NCBI GenBank assembly: GCA_964472315.1
Contig: CAYYJS010000002.1
Span: 61,024-125,023, forward strand
Reading direction: 5' to 3'
From: CAYYJS01 sp964472315
Lineage (GTDB): Bacteria > Verrucomicrobiota > Kiritimatiellia > UBA8416
Length of the DNA stretch: 64,000 nucleotides
The position numbers and the translations under genes are program-made. A model generated the notes under the pieces. That model ran no database searches and was not told the origin of the DNA. It was given only the letters and a program-made list of their open reading frames with translations. Positions 1-9,000 of this stretch are shown here, one piece after another; within the stretch, counting starts at the first letter, position 1; each line of letters opens with the position of its first letter.

Positions 1-78
1 ACGGCGGTGAAGCCGATGATGGTTGCGGTGCACGGATCTGACGTTGACGCAGAGGAACGACGGTATGTTGACCGATGA
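1..78 (+). CDS. Possible 3' end of an upstream gene (partial)
   Basis: One frame is open from the window edge to a TGA at 76-78 and uses mostly G/C third positions over its first eleven codons. It reads into the start of the following kinase and overlaps it by 14 bases, in the same overlapping style as the rest of this operon. The peptide is too short to assign. A second frame closes at 41 and cannot be excluded. Confidence 0.25.
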   Translation, partial: TAVKPMMVAVHGSDVDAEERRYVDR

Positions 79-2098
79 TACTCCCGTGATCGCGGTTCTG
101 CTCGTGGAGGATGACGAGGACGATTATGTCATTACCCGTCACCTGCTGTCCGAGTCCAAGACGATCCGGTTTCAGCTCGATTGGGCGGAGAGTTTCAGCA
201 AGGCCGAAGCCGGCCTGGCCGAGCGGCCGCCGGATGTCGTGCTGCTGGATCTCACGCTGCCGGACTCGCATGGCTGGAAGACGCTCGTGCGCATGCTGCG
301 TGCCGCGCCGCGGTTGCCGGTGATCCTGCTGACGGGAAGCCGGGACGAGGCGCTTGGCGTGAAGGCTGTTCAAGAAGGCGCGCAGGACTACCTTTTCAAA
401 GGCTATCTGGACTGCGAGGGATTGACGCGCGCGATCCGGTATGCCATCGAGCGTAAGCGCGCGGAACTGGCCTTTAAGGAGTATCAGGAGCACCTCGAGG
501 AGATGGTCCAGGAGCGCACGACGGAACTGCGCCGGGCCAACCAGGAGTTGACGGAGCAGATTCAACATCGCATCCGTATCGAGCGCGACATTGAAGACTC
601 GCGCAACTATCTGCAGGCGATCGTCGCGGGTTCCCACGACGGAATCGCCCTGGTGGACGAACACGGGTGCTTCGAATTCGGCAACGACGCCTTTACCGAG
701 ACCCTCGGGTGGCCGCGGGACGAACTCATCGGGCAGCACGTTACGAAAGTGTTTCCGGATAATATTCTCACGTCCGTTCCCTTGCCATGGTCCGAGGAGC
801 AACCGGACGAAGGCAGTTCCCGCGAGACGGACGTGGTTGCCAAGGACGGGCAGCGGCGCAGCCTTCTGGTCAGTCACCGACTGATCACCGTCGATTCGCA
901 TCCCAAATACTGCGTGGCGATGAAGGACATCACGGCGCGCAAGCGGGCCGAGACCGAGCTGCGACGGGCGATCGAGCAGCTCAAGGCGCACGACAAGGCG
1001 AAGACGCAGTTCGTCTCCAACGTGTCCCATGAGCTGAAGACGCCGTTGGCCTCCATGACCTACGCCATCGACAACATGCTCAAAGGCATCGTCGGGGAGG
1101 TGTCCGAGCGGCTGCGGGCGTATCTGCACATGTTGAGGTCGGACGCCGAACGGCTGGGGCGTGCCATCGGGGATATCCTCGACATGAGCAGACTGGAAGC
1201 GAACGCGCTGGCGCTTGACCGCGTCGTTCTACCGTTCGGTCGTTTTGTGCGGCATATCGTGGATGCGCTGCGGCTGCAGGCCGAGGAGAAGCGACAGGAA
1301 CTGCGCGTGGCGATCGACGGCTGCGGCGGGTTCGTCGACTGCGATCCGCAGAAGATGGAGCGGGTGGTCATGAACATCATCCGCAACGCGGTGAAGTTCA
1401 CGCCGGAACAGGGCGTGATCGAAGTGGCGGTTGCGCGCGCGGATGGCGGCGCCCTTATGTTGTCGGTGACCGATACCGGCATCGGCATTCCGCTGGAGCA
1501 TCTGGATCATGTGACGGAGCGGTACTTCCGGGTTGGCGAGTATGTGGATGGAACGGGTCTCGGGCTGGCCATCGCCAAGGAGATCGTCGTCCTGCATGGC
1601 GGTACGTTGACCCTGCGCAGCCCCCCGCCGGGACGGGACCGCGGCACGCAGGTGGATGTCGCGTTGCCGGCGGTGGACGCGCCGACGATCATGACGGTCG
1701 ACGGCTCGGCGGACGTTCGGGATATCCTCAGCCGTCAGCTTGGCGGCGTTGGCTATCGGGTTGTGCCGTGCGCGTCGGCATCGGAGGCCTTGGAGCGCAT
1801 CGCGCACGAGGCGCCGAGTCTGATCATGACGGACCTCGTGATGTCCGGGATGTCCGGGGTGGAAGTGATCGCCGCGATCCGGTCGAACCATGATTGGCGG
1901 CGCATCCCGATGGTCGCCATGACCGGCGCCGAGTTGGATCGGGCCAGGCGCGAGATTCTCGAAGGGCTCAACATCCCGGCACTGGTCAAGCCATGGAGTC
2001 TTGACGCTTTGATCGAGTGCGTGGAGAACAGCGTGGTCGGTGACCGGTATCCGATGCATCAGGCGGGTATGCCGGAGAGGCGGGGTTATGGGCGATAA
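65..2098 (+). CDS. Hybrid histidine kinase (REC-PAS-HisKA-HATPase-REC)
   Basis: Cytoplasmic hybrid sensor kinase of 677 residues with no membrane segment. An N-terminal receiver (about 8-125) carries acidic residues in VLLVEDDEDD and the phospho-acceptor D62 in LLDLTLPDS. A charged coiled coil (about 135-180) and a PAS domain (about 182-295) follow. The dimerisation domain has its phosphorylatable H322 in SNVSHELKTPL. The ATPase domain ends with the G box DGTGLGLAIAKE (about 495-506). A second receiver (about 540-660) has D590 in MTDLVMSG but the usual acidic pair reads D-G. The ATG at 65 is preferred over a longer frame because a GAGG lies nine bases upstream. It is a close paralogue of the kinase at 3677, which lacks the PAS domain. 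The signal is unknown. Confidence 0.9.
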   Translation: MLTDDTPVIAVLLVEDDEDDYVITRHLLSESKTIRFQLDWAESFSKAEAGLAERPPDVVLLDLTLPDSHGWKTLVRMLRAAPRLPVILLTGSRDEALGVKAVQEGAQDYLFKGYLDCEGLTRAIRYAIERKRAELAFKEYQEHLEEMVQERTTELRRANQELTEQIQHRIRIERDIEDSRNYLQAIVAGSHDGIALVDEHGCFEFGNDAFTETLGWPRDELIGQHVTKVFPDNILTSVPLPWSEEQPDEGSSRETDVVAKDGQRRSLLVSHRLITVDSHPKYCVAMKDITARKRAETELRRAIEQLKAHDKAKTQFVSNVSHELKTPLASMTYAIDNMLKGIVGEVSERLRAYLHMLRSDAERLGRAIGDILDMSRLEANALALDRVVLPFGRFVRHIVDALRLQAEEKRQELRVAIDGCGGFVDCDPQKMERVVMNIIRNAVKFTPEQGVIEVAVARADGGALMLSVTDTGIGIPLEHLDHVTERYFRVGEYVDGTGLGLAIAKEIVVLHGGTLTLRSPPPGRDRGTQVDVALPAVDAPTIMTVDGSADVRDILSRQLGGVGYRVVPCASASEALERIAHEAPSLIMTDLVMSGMSGVEVIAAIRSNHDWRRIPMVAMTGAELDRARREILEGLNIPALVKPWSLDALIECVENSVVGDRYPMHQAGMPERRGYGR

Positions 2099-3680
2099 CT
2101 CATTCTCGACGACGGCGAGGATCGACATCCTTCCGGGCGGTCAGCCGCCGTATGCGGGACGGAGCCCGGCGGAGCCGTCGCGCGCCGCGTCGCCGGGCGC
2201 CTTGCGCGTGGGCGGGCAGGAGTTCCAGCAACTGCTGCAGAACATTTATGACGGCGCGCTGATTGCCAAGCTTGACGGGGCCATCGTGGATAGCAATCGG
2301 CGGATGACGCGGATGCTGAACCGGTCGCGGCGCGAGTTGTCGACGGCCACGATTTTCGACGTTATCTACGGCGCGGCGCCGGCGTTGCTCGACGAGATTC
2401 TGGAAACCCTTGCCAACGACCAGTTCGTCCTGCTCCAGGCGGCTTGCATCCGGAGCGATCAGACGATGTTTCCGGCCGAGATCGCGGTCAACCGCCTGGA
2501 ACTGCCCCCCCACGCGTACCTGTGTTTCTTCGTCCGCGATACGACGGTGCGGAAGGATGCGGAGGATCGACTGCGGGAACGGTCGCTGGCGATTCGCAAC
2601 GCGGCGGATGGCATCGCCGTGGCGACGCTGGATGGCGCGGTGACGTATGCGAACCCGGCGATCGCCGAACTCTGGGGTGTCGACGACGTGGAACGGATGG
2701 TGGGTCGGAACCTGCGCGACCTCGTCCGCAACGGCGATGTGGCCGACCAGATCCGCGGCGCGATCGAGCATCGACTGTCATGGTGCGGCGAGGTGTCGTG
2801 TCGTACGGATCAGGGCAACCCATTCTTCGTGCAGTTGGCGTGTGCGCCGAACCTGGACGCCGACGACCAGCTTACGGGCATGGTGCTTTCCGTGACGGAC
2901 GTGACGAACCGCATTCTTGCCGAGCGGCGCCTCGAGGGGGCGATGCAGGAGCTTGCCCGCTCCAACCAGGATCTTGAGCAATTCGCCTATGCGGTTTCGC
3001 ATGACCTCCAGGCGCCGTTGCGCAAGATCGTCGCGTTCAGCGACATGCTCAACCGGTCGGCGGGCGCGCTTCCCGCGGAGTCGGCCGACTATCTCCAGCG
3101 GATGCGCGATGCCGCCGCCCGCATGGGGGCGTTGATCGTCGGGTTGCTCGAGTATTCGCGGGTCAACACACGCGGACAGGTCTGGGAATTGGTGGACTTG
3201 AGCGTCGTGGCGCGGGCGGTCGTATCGGACCTCGACGCCGCGGTTCGGGAGCACGAGGCGCGTATCGAGGTCGGGGTGTTGCCGATCGTCGAGGCCGAAC
3301 CGTTCCAGATGCGGCAGCTATTCCAGAACCTCATCGGCAATGCCATCAAGTTCCACCGTGCCAGGGTGCCGCCGCATGTTCGTGTGACGGCCGATGAGGC
3401 CGCGGTCGTCGATGCGACGGGCCGCACCTGCCGCCGCGTGGCGGTGATGGACAACGGCATCGGGTTCGATCCCGCGGATGCGGAACGTATCTTCGGTGTC
3501 TTCCAACGGCTTCACCGGCGAGACGACTACGAGGGTACCGGTATCGGTCTGGCGATCTGTCGGAAGATCGTGGACCGCCATGGCGGCGAGATCCAGGTGA
3601 CGTCGACGCCGGGAGAGGGTTCCTGTTTTACGGTGCGGCTACCCATCCGGCAGGGCGAAGCGGGAGGAGGGCGGGTGTGA
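2088..3680 (+). CDS. PAS-PAS sensor histidine kinase
   Basis: Soluble histidine kinase of 530 residues. Two PAS-like sensor domains lie at about 46-155 and 165-278. A HisKA domain of the phytochrome-kinase type follows, with H305 in YAVSHDLQAPLRK. The HATPase domain has its N box near NLIGNAIKFH and its G box in YEGTGIGLAICRK. There is no receiver domain, unlike its two neighbours, so it may pass phosphate to their receivers or to the two-receiver protein at 5410. The ATG at 2088 overlaps the upstream stop by 11 bases and follows a GAGAGGCGGGG purine tract, so translation is probably coupled. The first 40 residues are proline- and serine-rich and look disordered. Confidence 0.88.
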   Translation: MGDNSFSTTARIDILPGGQPPYAGRSPAEPSRAASPGALRVGGQEFQQLLQNIYDGALIAKLDGAIVDSNRRMTRMLNRSRRELSTATIFDVIYGAAPALLDEILETLANDQFVLLQAACIRSDQTMFPAEIAVNRLELPPHAYLCFFVRDTTVRKDAEDRLRERSLAIRNAADGIAVATLDGAVTYANPAIAELWGVDDVERMVGRNLRDLVRNGDVADQIRGAIEHRLSWCGEVSCRTDQGNPFFVQLACAPNLDADDQLTGMVLSVTDVTNRILAERRLEGAMQELARSNQDLEQFAYAVSHDLQAPLRKIVAFSDMLNRSAGALPAESADYLQRMRDAAARMGALIVGLLEYSRVNTRGQVWELVDLSVVARAVVSDLDAAVREHEARIEVGVLPIVEAEPFQMRQLFQNLIGNAIKFHRARVPPHVRVTADEAAVVDATGRTCRRVAVMDNGIGFDPADAERIFGVFQRLHRRDDYEGTGIGLAICRKIVDRHGGEIQVTSTPGEGSCFTVRLPIRQGEAGGGRV

Positions 3681-5308
3681 GTGGAGAGACGCGGACGATC
3701 GCCGTTCTGCTCGTGGAGGACGACGAGGGCGACTATGTACTGACGCGGCGCCTGCTGGAGCAAGCGCGCGGGTGTCGTTTCGGAATCGTTCGGGCCGCCT
3801 CGTTGGCGGATGCGCGCGAGAGCCTGGCGCGGACGCCCTGCGACGTGGTTCTTCTCGATATGTCGTTGCCGGATTCGTCCGGATTGGAGACGTTGCGGGC
3901 GGTCCATGAAGCGGCGACGGCGACGGCGATCGTGGTGCTGACGGGCTACGAGGACGACCGGGTCGCCGTCGACACGATCCATCGCGGCGCCGAGGATTAC
4001 CTCGTGAAGGGGACCGTGACCAGCGACGGGATCGCCCGTTCCATCCGATATGCCATCGAGCGAAAGGCGGCCGCCGAATCCCTCAAACAGTACCGAAGTC
4101 ATCTCGAAGAACTCGTGGACGAGCGCACCGCCGAGTTGAAGGCGGCTAACGCGCTTCTCGTCGGGGAGGTCGATGCCCGGAGGAAGACCGAAGCGGATCT
4201 GCGCGACGCCATTGCCCGACTGGAGGATCTTGACCGTGCCAAATCGCGGTTCGTCACGAACGTTTCGCACGAACTGAGGACGCCCCTGACATCGATGATC
4301 TACGCGGTCGGCAACCTGCTCCGTGGCGTCAAGGGGCCGCTCCCGGATGGCGTCCGCGACTATCTGGGGATGCTCCGCGACGATGCCCAGCGGTTGCGAG
4401 GCACGGTTGGCGACATCCTGGATCTGAGGCGGATCGAAGCCGGCACCCTGATTCTGGACCGCGTCAACGTACCGTTTGCCCGATTCGTCCGCCGGACCGT
4501 GGCGGATGTTCTGGCGCAGGCTGAAGCGCAGGGGACACCCCTTGCCGTGCATGCGTCCCGTGGCACCGGCTTTGTCCAGTGCGACCCGACGAAGATGAAG
4601 CGTGCGATCCTGAATGTCGTCCGAAATGCGATCGCGTTCTCGCCGGACGGGGGTCCGATCGACGTGTCGGTGGGCATCGATCCGGCGGACCCGTCCTTTC
4701 TGTCCGTGTCGGTGGAGGACCAAGGCATCGGCATTCCGCCCGAGTTTATCGACCGTGTGACCGAGCGCTACGTCAGGGTTGGCGAGCACGTCGAAGGCAC
4801 GGGGCTTGGCCTTGCGGTTGTCAAGGAAGTGGCAAACCTGCACGGCGGGCGGCTGACGATCGCGAGTCCGCCGCCGGGCAAGACGGCGGGGACGCGTGTG
4901 ACGATTTCGTTGCCCCGCGGTTCGCCTGTGCGGGCGCTGGTCGTCGACGACGAGGACGGGGTGCGCGACCTGCTGCGGCGCCAGCTCACGGTCGACGGCT
5001 ACGAAGTCTTTGCCGTCGGCAATGCCGTCGGCGTGGTCGGTGCCATCATCGAGCACGGTGTTGGCATCCTTGTGTTGGATCTCAACATGTCCGGCGCCGG
5101 CGGCGTCGGGGCCATCCACGAACTGAAGGCGTCTCCCGATGTGCGGCACATCCCGATCGTCGTGCTCACCGGGGCCGAAATCGACCCGGTGACGCGGGAG
5201 CTGTTGGAGGCGTTCAGTATTCCGGCCATGGCCAAGCCATGGGATCAGGAAACGCTGTTGAATTGTCTTGAGGAATCCATTATTGGGAAGCATTACTTGG
5301 AGCGGTGA
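3677..5308 (+). CDS. Hybrid histidine kinase (REC-HisKA-HATPase-REC)
   Basis: Soluble hybrid kinase of 543 residues starting at a GTG that overlaps the previous stop (GTGA). The N-terminal receiver has D61 in LLDMSLPDS. A coiled coil (about 130-185) leads to the HisKA domain with H198 in TNVSHELRTPLTS. The ATPase domain ends at EGTGLGLAVVKE, and a C-terminal receiver starts at LVVDDEDG with its acceptor Asp in VLDLNMSG. Domain order, linker and C-terminal wording (AxAKPW versus ALVKPW) make it a paralogue of the kinase at 65 without the PAS domain. The local operon therefore contains a duplicated kinase pair around a divergent one. Confidence 0.9.
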   Translation: MSGETRTIAVLLVEDDEGDYVLTRRLLEQARGCRFGIVRAASLADARESLARTPCDVVLLDMSLPDSSGLETLRAVHEAATATAIVVLTGYEDDRVAVDTIHRGAEDYLVKGTVTSDGIARSIRYAIERKAAAESLKQYRSHLEELVDERTAELKAANALLVGEVDARRKTEADLRDAIARLEDLDRAKSRFVTNVSHELRTPLTSMIYAVGNLLRGVKGPLPDGVRDYLGMLRDDAQRLRGTVGDILDLRRIEAGTLILDRVNVPFARFVRRTVADVLAQAEAQGTPLAVHASRGTGFVQCDPTKMKRAILNVVRNAIAFSPDGGPIDVSVGIDPADPSFLSVSVEDQGIGIPPEFIDRVTERYVRVGEHVEGTGLGLAVVKEVANLHGGRLTIASPPPGKTAGTRVTISLPRGSPVRALVVDDEDGVRDLLRRQLTVDGYEVFAVGNAVGVVGAIIEHGVGILVLDLNMSGAGGVGAIHELKASPDVRHIPIVVLTGAEIDPVTRELLEAFSIPAMAKPWDQETLLNCLEESIIGKHYLER

Positions 5309-5409
5309 CCGCATGTTGCGTGTGCGGTTCGCGCACGGGGCGGTAGTCTGTGGAAGCGCGGGATGCCCGCGGTTGCGCCACATGGTGAGGAAGAGAAAAG
5401 GGGGAAGCC

Positions 5410-6186
5410 ATGACGGAAGCGAAGAGATACACGATTCTGCTGATCGACGACAACCGGCACCTGACGGTGACGCTATCGGATTTCCTGACGTATGAAGGGT
5501 ACGAAGTCGTAACCGCGCGGTCCGGCGAGGAGGGGTTGAAGCGGCTCGAACACCTGAGGCCCGATCTGATCATCCTCGACATCAGCATGCCCGGCATGGG
5601 CGGCATGGGATTCCTGAAGCGGATTACCGGGACTGACGGCGAGACCCGCTATCCCGTGCTGGTTTTCACGGCGCGTTCGTCGATGGAGGAGTTCTTCGGA
5701 ACCATTAAAGTGGCCGGTTTCGTGGCCAAGCCGTGTTCCGAGGCCGAGTTGCTGCATGAGGTTCGGGCTGTCCTTGTCGCCCGCGAGCCCGCTGAGGAAA
5801 AGCCGGTGGCGACCGTGCATTGCGTGCTGGTCGGAGAGGACGACGACGATGTGCTGCTGTCGTTGCGTCGGCGACTGGTCAACGAGGGTTACCATGTCGA
5901 GGACGCATCGTCGGGGGCGGCCGTCCTCGAGAAAGCGGCGGCATGCCGTCCGTCCGCGATTCTTGTCAAGGAGGTCCTGCCGGGCATGAACGGCCGCATC
6001 GTGGCCCCCCTGATTCGCGCCATGCCGAGCACGCGACATGTGCCGATCGTCCTGTACGACGACACCCGGTCGTTGAGCGAGGCGTCCAGGTTCGGGCGTC
6101 ACACCCACCCCGAAGGCGTGACGGAGTACCTCCTGACGAGCGATGCGACGGACCTGATTGCCGTGGTTAACCGACTTCTCCTGTAG
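5410..6186 (+). CDS. Two-receiver response regulator with a degenerate second receiver
   Basis: Protein of 258 residues made only of two CheY-like receivers, with no DNA-binding or enzymatic output domain. Receiver 1 (about 6-123) is complete: DD at 13-14, D57 in ILDISMPGM and the lysine in VAKPC. Receiver 2 (about 136-258) keeps an acidic patch (GEDDDD), but the acceptor position reads ILVKEVLPGM, placing K187 where Asp is expected, and the conserved Lys-Pro is missing. The second domain should therefore not be phosphorylated and probably acts in binding. It lies 101 bases after the kinase genes with AAGGGGGAAGCC before the ATG, probably in the same transcript. Confidence 0.85.
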   Translation: MTEAKRYTILLIDDNRHLTVTLSDFLTYEGYEVVTARSGEEGLKRLEHLRPDLIILDISMPGMGGMGFLKRITGTDGETRYPVLVFTARSSMEEFFGTIKVAGFVAKPCSEAELLHEVRAVLVAREPAEEKPVATVHCVLVGEDDDDVLLSLRRRLVNEGYHVEDASSGAAVLEKAAACRPSAILVKEVLPGMNGRIVAPLIRAMPSTRHVPIVLYDDTRSLSEASRFGRHTHPEGVTEYLLTSDATDLIAVVNRLLL

Positions 6187-6192
6187 CCCGGC

Positions 6193-7359
6193 ATGACCAG
6201 AGGAAGCGGCATTCGCGGGAAGCGGGAACAGGGCGAGGAGGGGCTTCTGGCACCTTACGCCGTGCGGAGCACGGGGTCGTTCGGTCGGCGGCATCCGGAG
6301 CCGCCGCACGAGGTGCGGATGTGCTTCGAGCGCGACCGCGACCGCGTCATCCATAGTCGCTGTTTTCGTCGGTTGGAGTACAAGGCGCAGGTGTTTGTCA
6401 ACGGTGTTACCGACCACTATCGTACCCGCTTGACGCACACGATGGAGATGGCCGCTGTCAGTCGGACGCTGGCCCGCTATTTCCGCGTGCACGAGGACCT
6501 GACCGAGGCGATCGTGCTGGCGCACGATGTCGGCCACACGCCGTTCGGGCATTGCGGCGAGGATGCGCTCGACGCGTTGATGGCCGGTCACGGCGGGTTC
6601 GATCACAACCGTCAGAGTCTGCGGTGGGTTGACCTGTTGGAGTCGCAGTATCCGCATTTCCCGGGGCTGAACCTGTCATGGGAAGTGCGGGCCGGCCTGA
6701 TGAAACACGAGGCGGCGACCCGGGGCGCCGAGCTTGACGGCCATCCAATCGGTCCGCAGCCGTGTGTCGAAGCGCAGATCGCCGATCTGGCGGACGATAT
6801 CACCTACTGTGCGCACGATACCGACGATGCGCAGGAAGCCGGCGTGCTGACGGAATCGATGCTGATGTCGCAGCCGCTCTGGCGGGAGGCCGTTAGCCAG
6901 ACCGCGCGGCAGTATACCACCCTGACCGACGAGCAGCACCGGCGCATTACCGTGCGCAATCTCCTGGATATCATGGTGCGGGACGTCATGGACACGAGCG
7001 GCGAGCGGTTGGAAGCGCTGGCGCCGGCATCGCGCGTCGCCGTGATGTCCGCCCCCATGCGTGTCGTCGCGCTGAGTTCCGGCATGGCGGAGATGGTGGC
7101 CGAGTTTCGCGCGTTTCTGTGCCGCGAGTTCTACTTCAACCCGGCCGTGCGCGACCGTAACCAGGAGGGAGTTGCGATGATGCGGCTGCTGTTTCAGCAC
7201 TACCTTGCTCATCCCGAGTCGATGGGGCGCAAAGCCCGCGCGCGGATACCGACCGAGGGTCTGGAGCGTACCGTATGCGACTATCTTTCCGGTTTTACCG
7301 ACCGCTATGCCCTTGAAGAATTCGGACGTCTCGGTCTCGGGGCAGGCAGGAACGCCTGA
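6193..7359 (+). CDS. dGTP triphosphohydrolase-like HD-domain protein
   Basis: Predicted deoxynucleoside triphosphate triphosphohydrolase (dNTP to deoxynucleoside plus triphosphate), 388 residues. Family features are the N-terminal LLAPYAVRSTGS, the arginine-rich SRCFRRLEYKAQVF, the HD-superfamily metal ligands H82 in LTHTMEM and H111-D112 in LAHDVGHTPFGH, and a later DDITY aspartate. The length fits the shorter dGTPase-like group better than E. coli Dgt (about 500). The ATG lies six bases after the response-regulator stop without a clear ribosome site, which suggests coupling. Its role is probably dNTP pool control. Exact substrate specificity cannot be read from the sequence. Confidence 0.87.
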   Translation: MTRGSGIRGKREQGEEGLLAPYAVRSTGSFGRRHPEPPHEVRMCFERDRDRVIHSRCFRRLEYKAQVFVNGVTDHYRTRLTHTMEMAAVSRTLARYFRVHEDLTEAIVLAHDVGHTPFGHCGEDALDALMAGHGGFDHNRQSLRWVDLLESQYPHFPGLNLSWEVRAGLMKHEAATRGAELDGHPIGPQPCVEAQIADLADDITYCAHDTDDAQEAGVLTESMLMSQPLWREAVSQTARQYTTLTDEQHRRITVRNLLDIMVRDVMDTSGERLEALAPASRVAVMSAPMRVVALSSGMAEMVAEFRAFLCREFYFNPAVRDRNQEGVAMMRLLFQHYLAHPESMGRKARARIPTEGLERTVCDYLSGFTDRYALEEFGRLGLGAGRNA

Positions 7360-7435
7360 CCTGCCCGGGAGCGAGCATCGACCTGCGCCAAGTCGCAGTC
7401 ATGTGCCGCGACATGCCAGGTCATTCCCTTTTGCA

Positions 7436-7464
7436 TTGAGTCGGGCGGCCAATCGCGGCATAGT
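7436..7464 (+). promoter_or_regulatory. Putative sigma-70 promoter for gltX-glnS
   Basis: TTGAGT (7436-7441), a 17-base spacer and CATAGT (7459-7464) lie 28 bases upstream of the gltX start, in the gap after the dGTPase gene. The match is fair, not perfect. Confidence 0.4.
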
Positions 7465-7491
7465 CTGCCGCCGTTGGAGGAAGAGACAGCC

Positions 7492-9000
7492 ATGATGGTA
7501 AGAACACGTGTCGCGCCTTCGCCGACGGGGTCCCCGCACATCGGGACCGGGTACATGGCGCTGTTCAACTATGCGTTTGCGCGGCGTCACGGCGGGCAGT
7601 TCATCCTGCGGATCGAGGATACCGACCGTGTGCGTTCGACCCGTGAATCGGAGCGCGACATCCTTGACGCCCTGCGGTGGCTCGGGCTCGACTGGGACGA
7701 AGGCCCGGACAAAGGCGGGCCGGACGGTCCCTATCGGCAGAGTGAACGGTTCCAGACCTATCGCGAGCATGCGGCGCGGTTGGTCCAGGCCGGAGAGGCC
7801 TACCCTTGCTTCTGCACGGCCGAGCGGCTGGACGAGTTGCGGCGCCGCCAGACCGAGACCGGCAGCGAGACGGTCGGGTATGACGGGCGTTGCAGCGTAC
7901 TCGATCCGGCCGATGCCGCGCGGCGCGTGGCCGCCGGCGAGCCGTATGTCATCCGCCTGCGCGTGCCGCGCGAAGGCGACTGTGTGATGCGCGACCGGCT
8001 GCGGGGCGAAATCAGGATTCCGTGGGCGATGATCGACGATCAGGTGTTGATCAAGAGCGACGGGTTTCCGACGTATCATCTGGCCAACGTCGTCGACGAC
8101 CATGCGATGCGTATCACGCACGTCATCCGCGGCGAGGAATGGATCAGTTCGCTGCCCAAGCATGTGCGGCTCTATGCGGCGTTCGGGTGGACGCCCCCTG
8201 AGTTCGCGCATTTGCCGCTTCTCAGGAACCCCGACAAGTCGAAACTCTCCAAGCGGAAGAACCCGACCAGCATACTGTACTATCGGCGGGCCGGGTTCCT
8301 GCCCGAGGCGCTGATCAATTTTCTGGGGCTGATGGCCTACAGTCCGGCCGACGGCGCGGAAGTGTTCTCGCTGGCGAACCTTTGCGACACGTTCGATCTT
8401 GACCGTGTCAGTTTGGGCGGCCCGATCTTCGACCTCGTGAAGCTGCGTGCATTCAATGCGCGCTACATTCGGGCGTGTGAGCCCCAGGCGCTCCTGGCGC
8501 GTCTGGAGGGGTGGCTGTTGAACCGTGAGTTTCTGGCGGGAGTCGTGCCGTTGGCGCAGCAGCGCATGAGCCAGCTTGCGGACTTCGTGCCGCAGGCCGC
8601 CTTCCTGTTCGCCGACGAGTTGGGCTACACGGCGGAGCTGCTGCTCGGGCAGGTGGACGCACCCGAACGGGCGCCCGAACGCCTCCGCGCGTTGCAGTGG
8701 GAAATCGAGAAGACGGCGGCGTGGGACATCGACACGGTGCGCGGCCTCTTCGAGCGCATGGCGTCGGTCGAGGACCTCAAACTGAAAACCTTGATGCCGC
8801 TCTTTTTCGTCGTGTTCTGCGGATCGACGGTGGCGCTGCCCGTTTTCGACAGCATGGTGCTGTTGGGGCGCGATCTGTGTCTGCGCCGCATCCATCATGC
8901 GCTCGACATCCTGACGCTCGCCGGCGTGAGTCTGAGCGGCAAGGCGTTGAAACGGTTTACGAAAGACTACGAGGACCGCTATGGACGACAAGACGTCTGA
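7492..9000 (+). CDS. gltX: Glutamate--tRNA ligase
   Basis: Class I aminoacyl-tRNA synthetase charging tRNA-Glu, 502 residues. The ATP-binding HIGH motif reads PSPTGSPHIGTG with H16, and the second signature reads KLSKRK (about 248), the usual GluRS form of KMSKS. RIEDTD, typical of GluRS, follows the first signature. The C-terminal anticodon-binding part is complete. The ATG at 7492 has GGAGG 11 bases upstream. It is followed directly by glnS with a 20-base overlap. Having a separate GlnRS beside it suggests the enzyme is discriminating (tRNA-Glu only), which is an inference. Confidence 0.96.
   Translation: MMVRTRVAPSPTGSPHIGTGYMALFNYAFARRHGGQFILRIEDTDRVRSTRESERDILDALRWLGLDWDEGPDKGGPDGPYRQSERFQTYREHAARLVQAGEAYPCFCTAERLDELRRRQTETGSETVGYDGRCSVLDPADAARRVAAGEPYVIRLRVPREGDCVMRDRLRGEIRIPWAMIDDQVLIKSDGFPTYHLANVVDDHAMRITHVIRGEEWISSLPKHVRLYAAFGWTPPEFAHLPLLRNPDKSKLSKRKNPTSILYYRRAGFLPEALINFLGLMAYSPADGAEVFSLANLCDTFDLDRVSLGGPIFDLVKLRAFNARYIRACEPQALLARLEGWLLNREFLAGVVPLAQQRMSQLADFVPQAAFLFADELGYTAELLLGQVDAPERAPERLRALQWEIEKTAAWDIDTVRGLFERMASVEDLKLKTLMPLFFVVFCGSTVALPVFDSMVLLGRDLCLRRIHHALDILTLAGVSLSGKALKRFTKDYEDRYGRQDV

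Noticed and set aside
5319..5337. Eight-pair hairpin between the kinase operon and the two-receiver gene
   Set aside because: It contains a G-U pair, no T tract follows it and it lies inside a likely operon, so I did not call it a terminator.
3527..5383. A 618-codon minus-strand frame opposite the third kinase
   Set aside because: The opposite strand carries a clear hybrid kinase; the antisense product is Arg/His-rich without domains.
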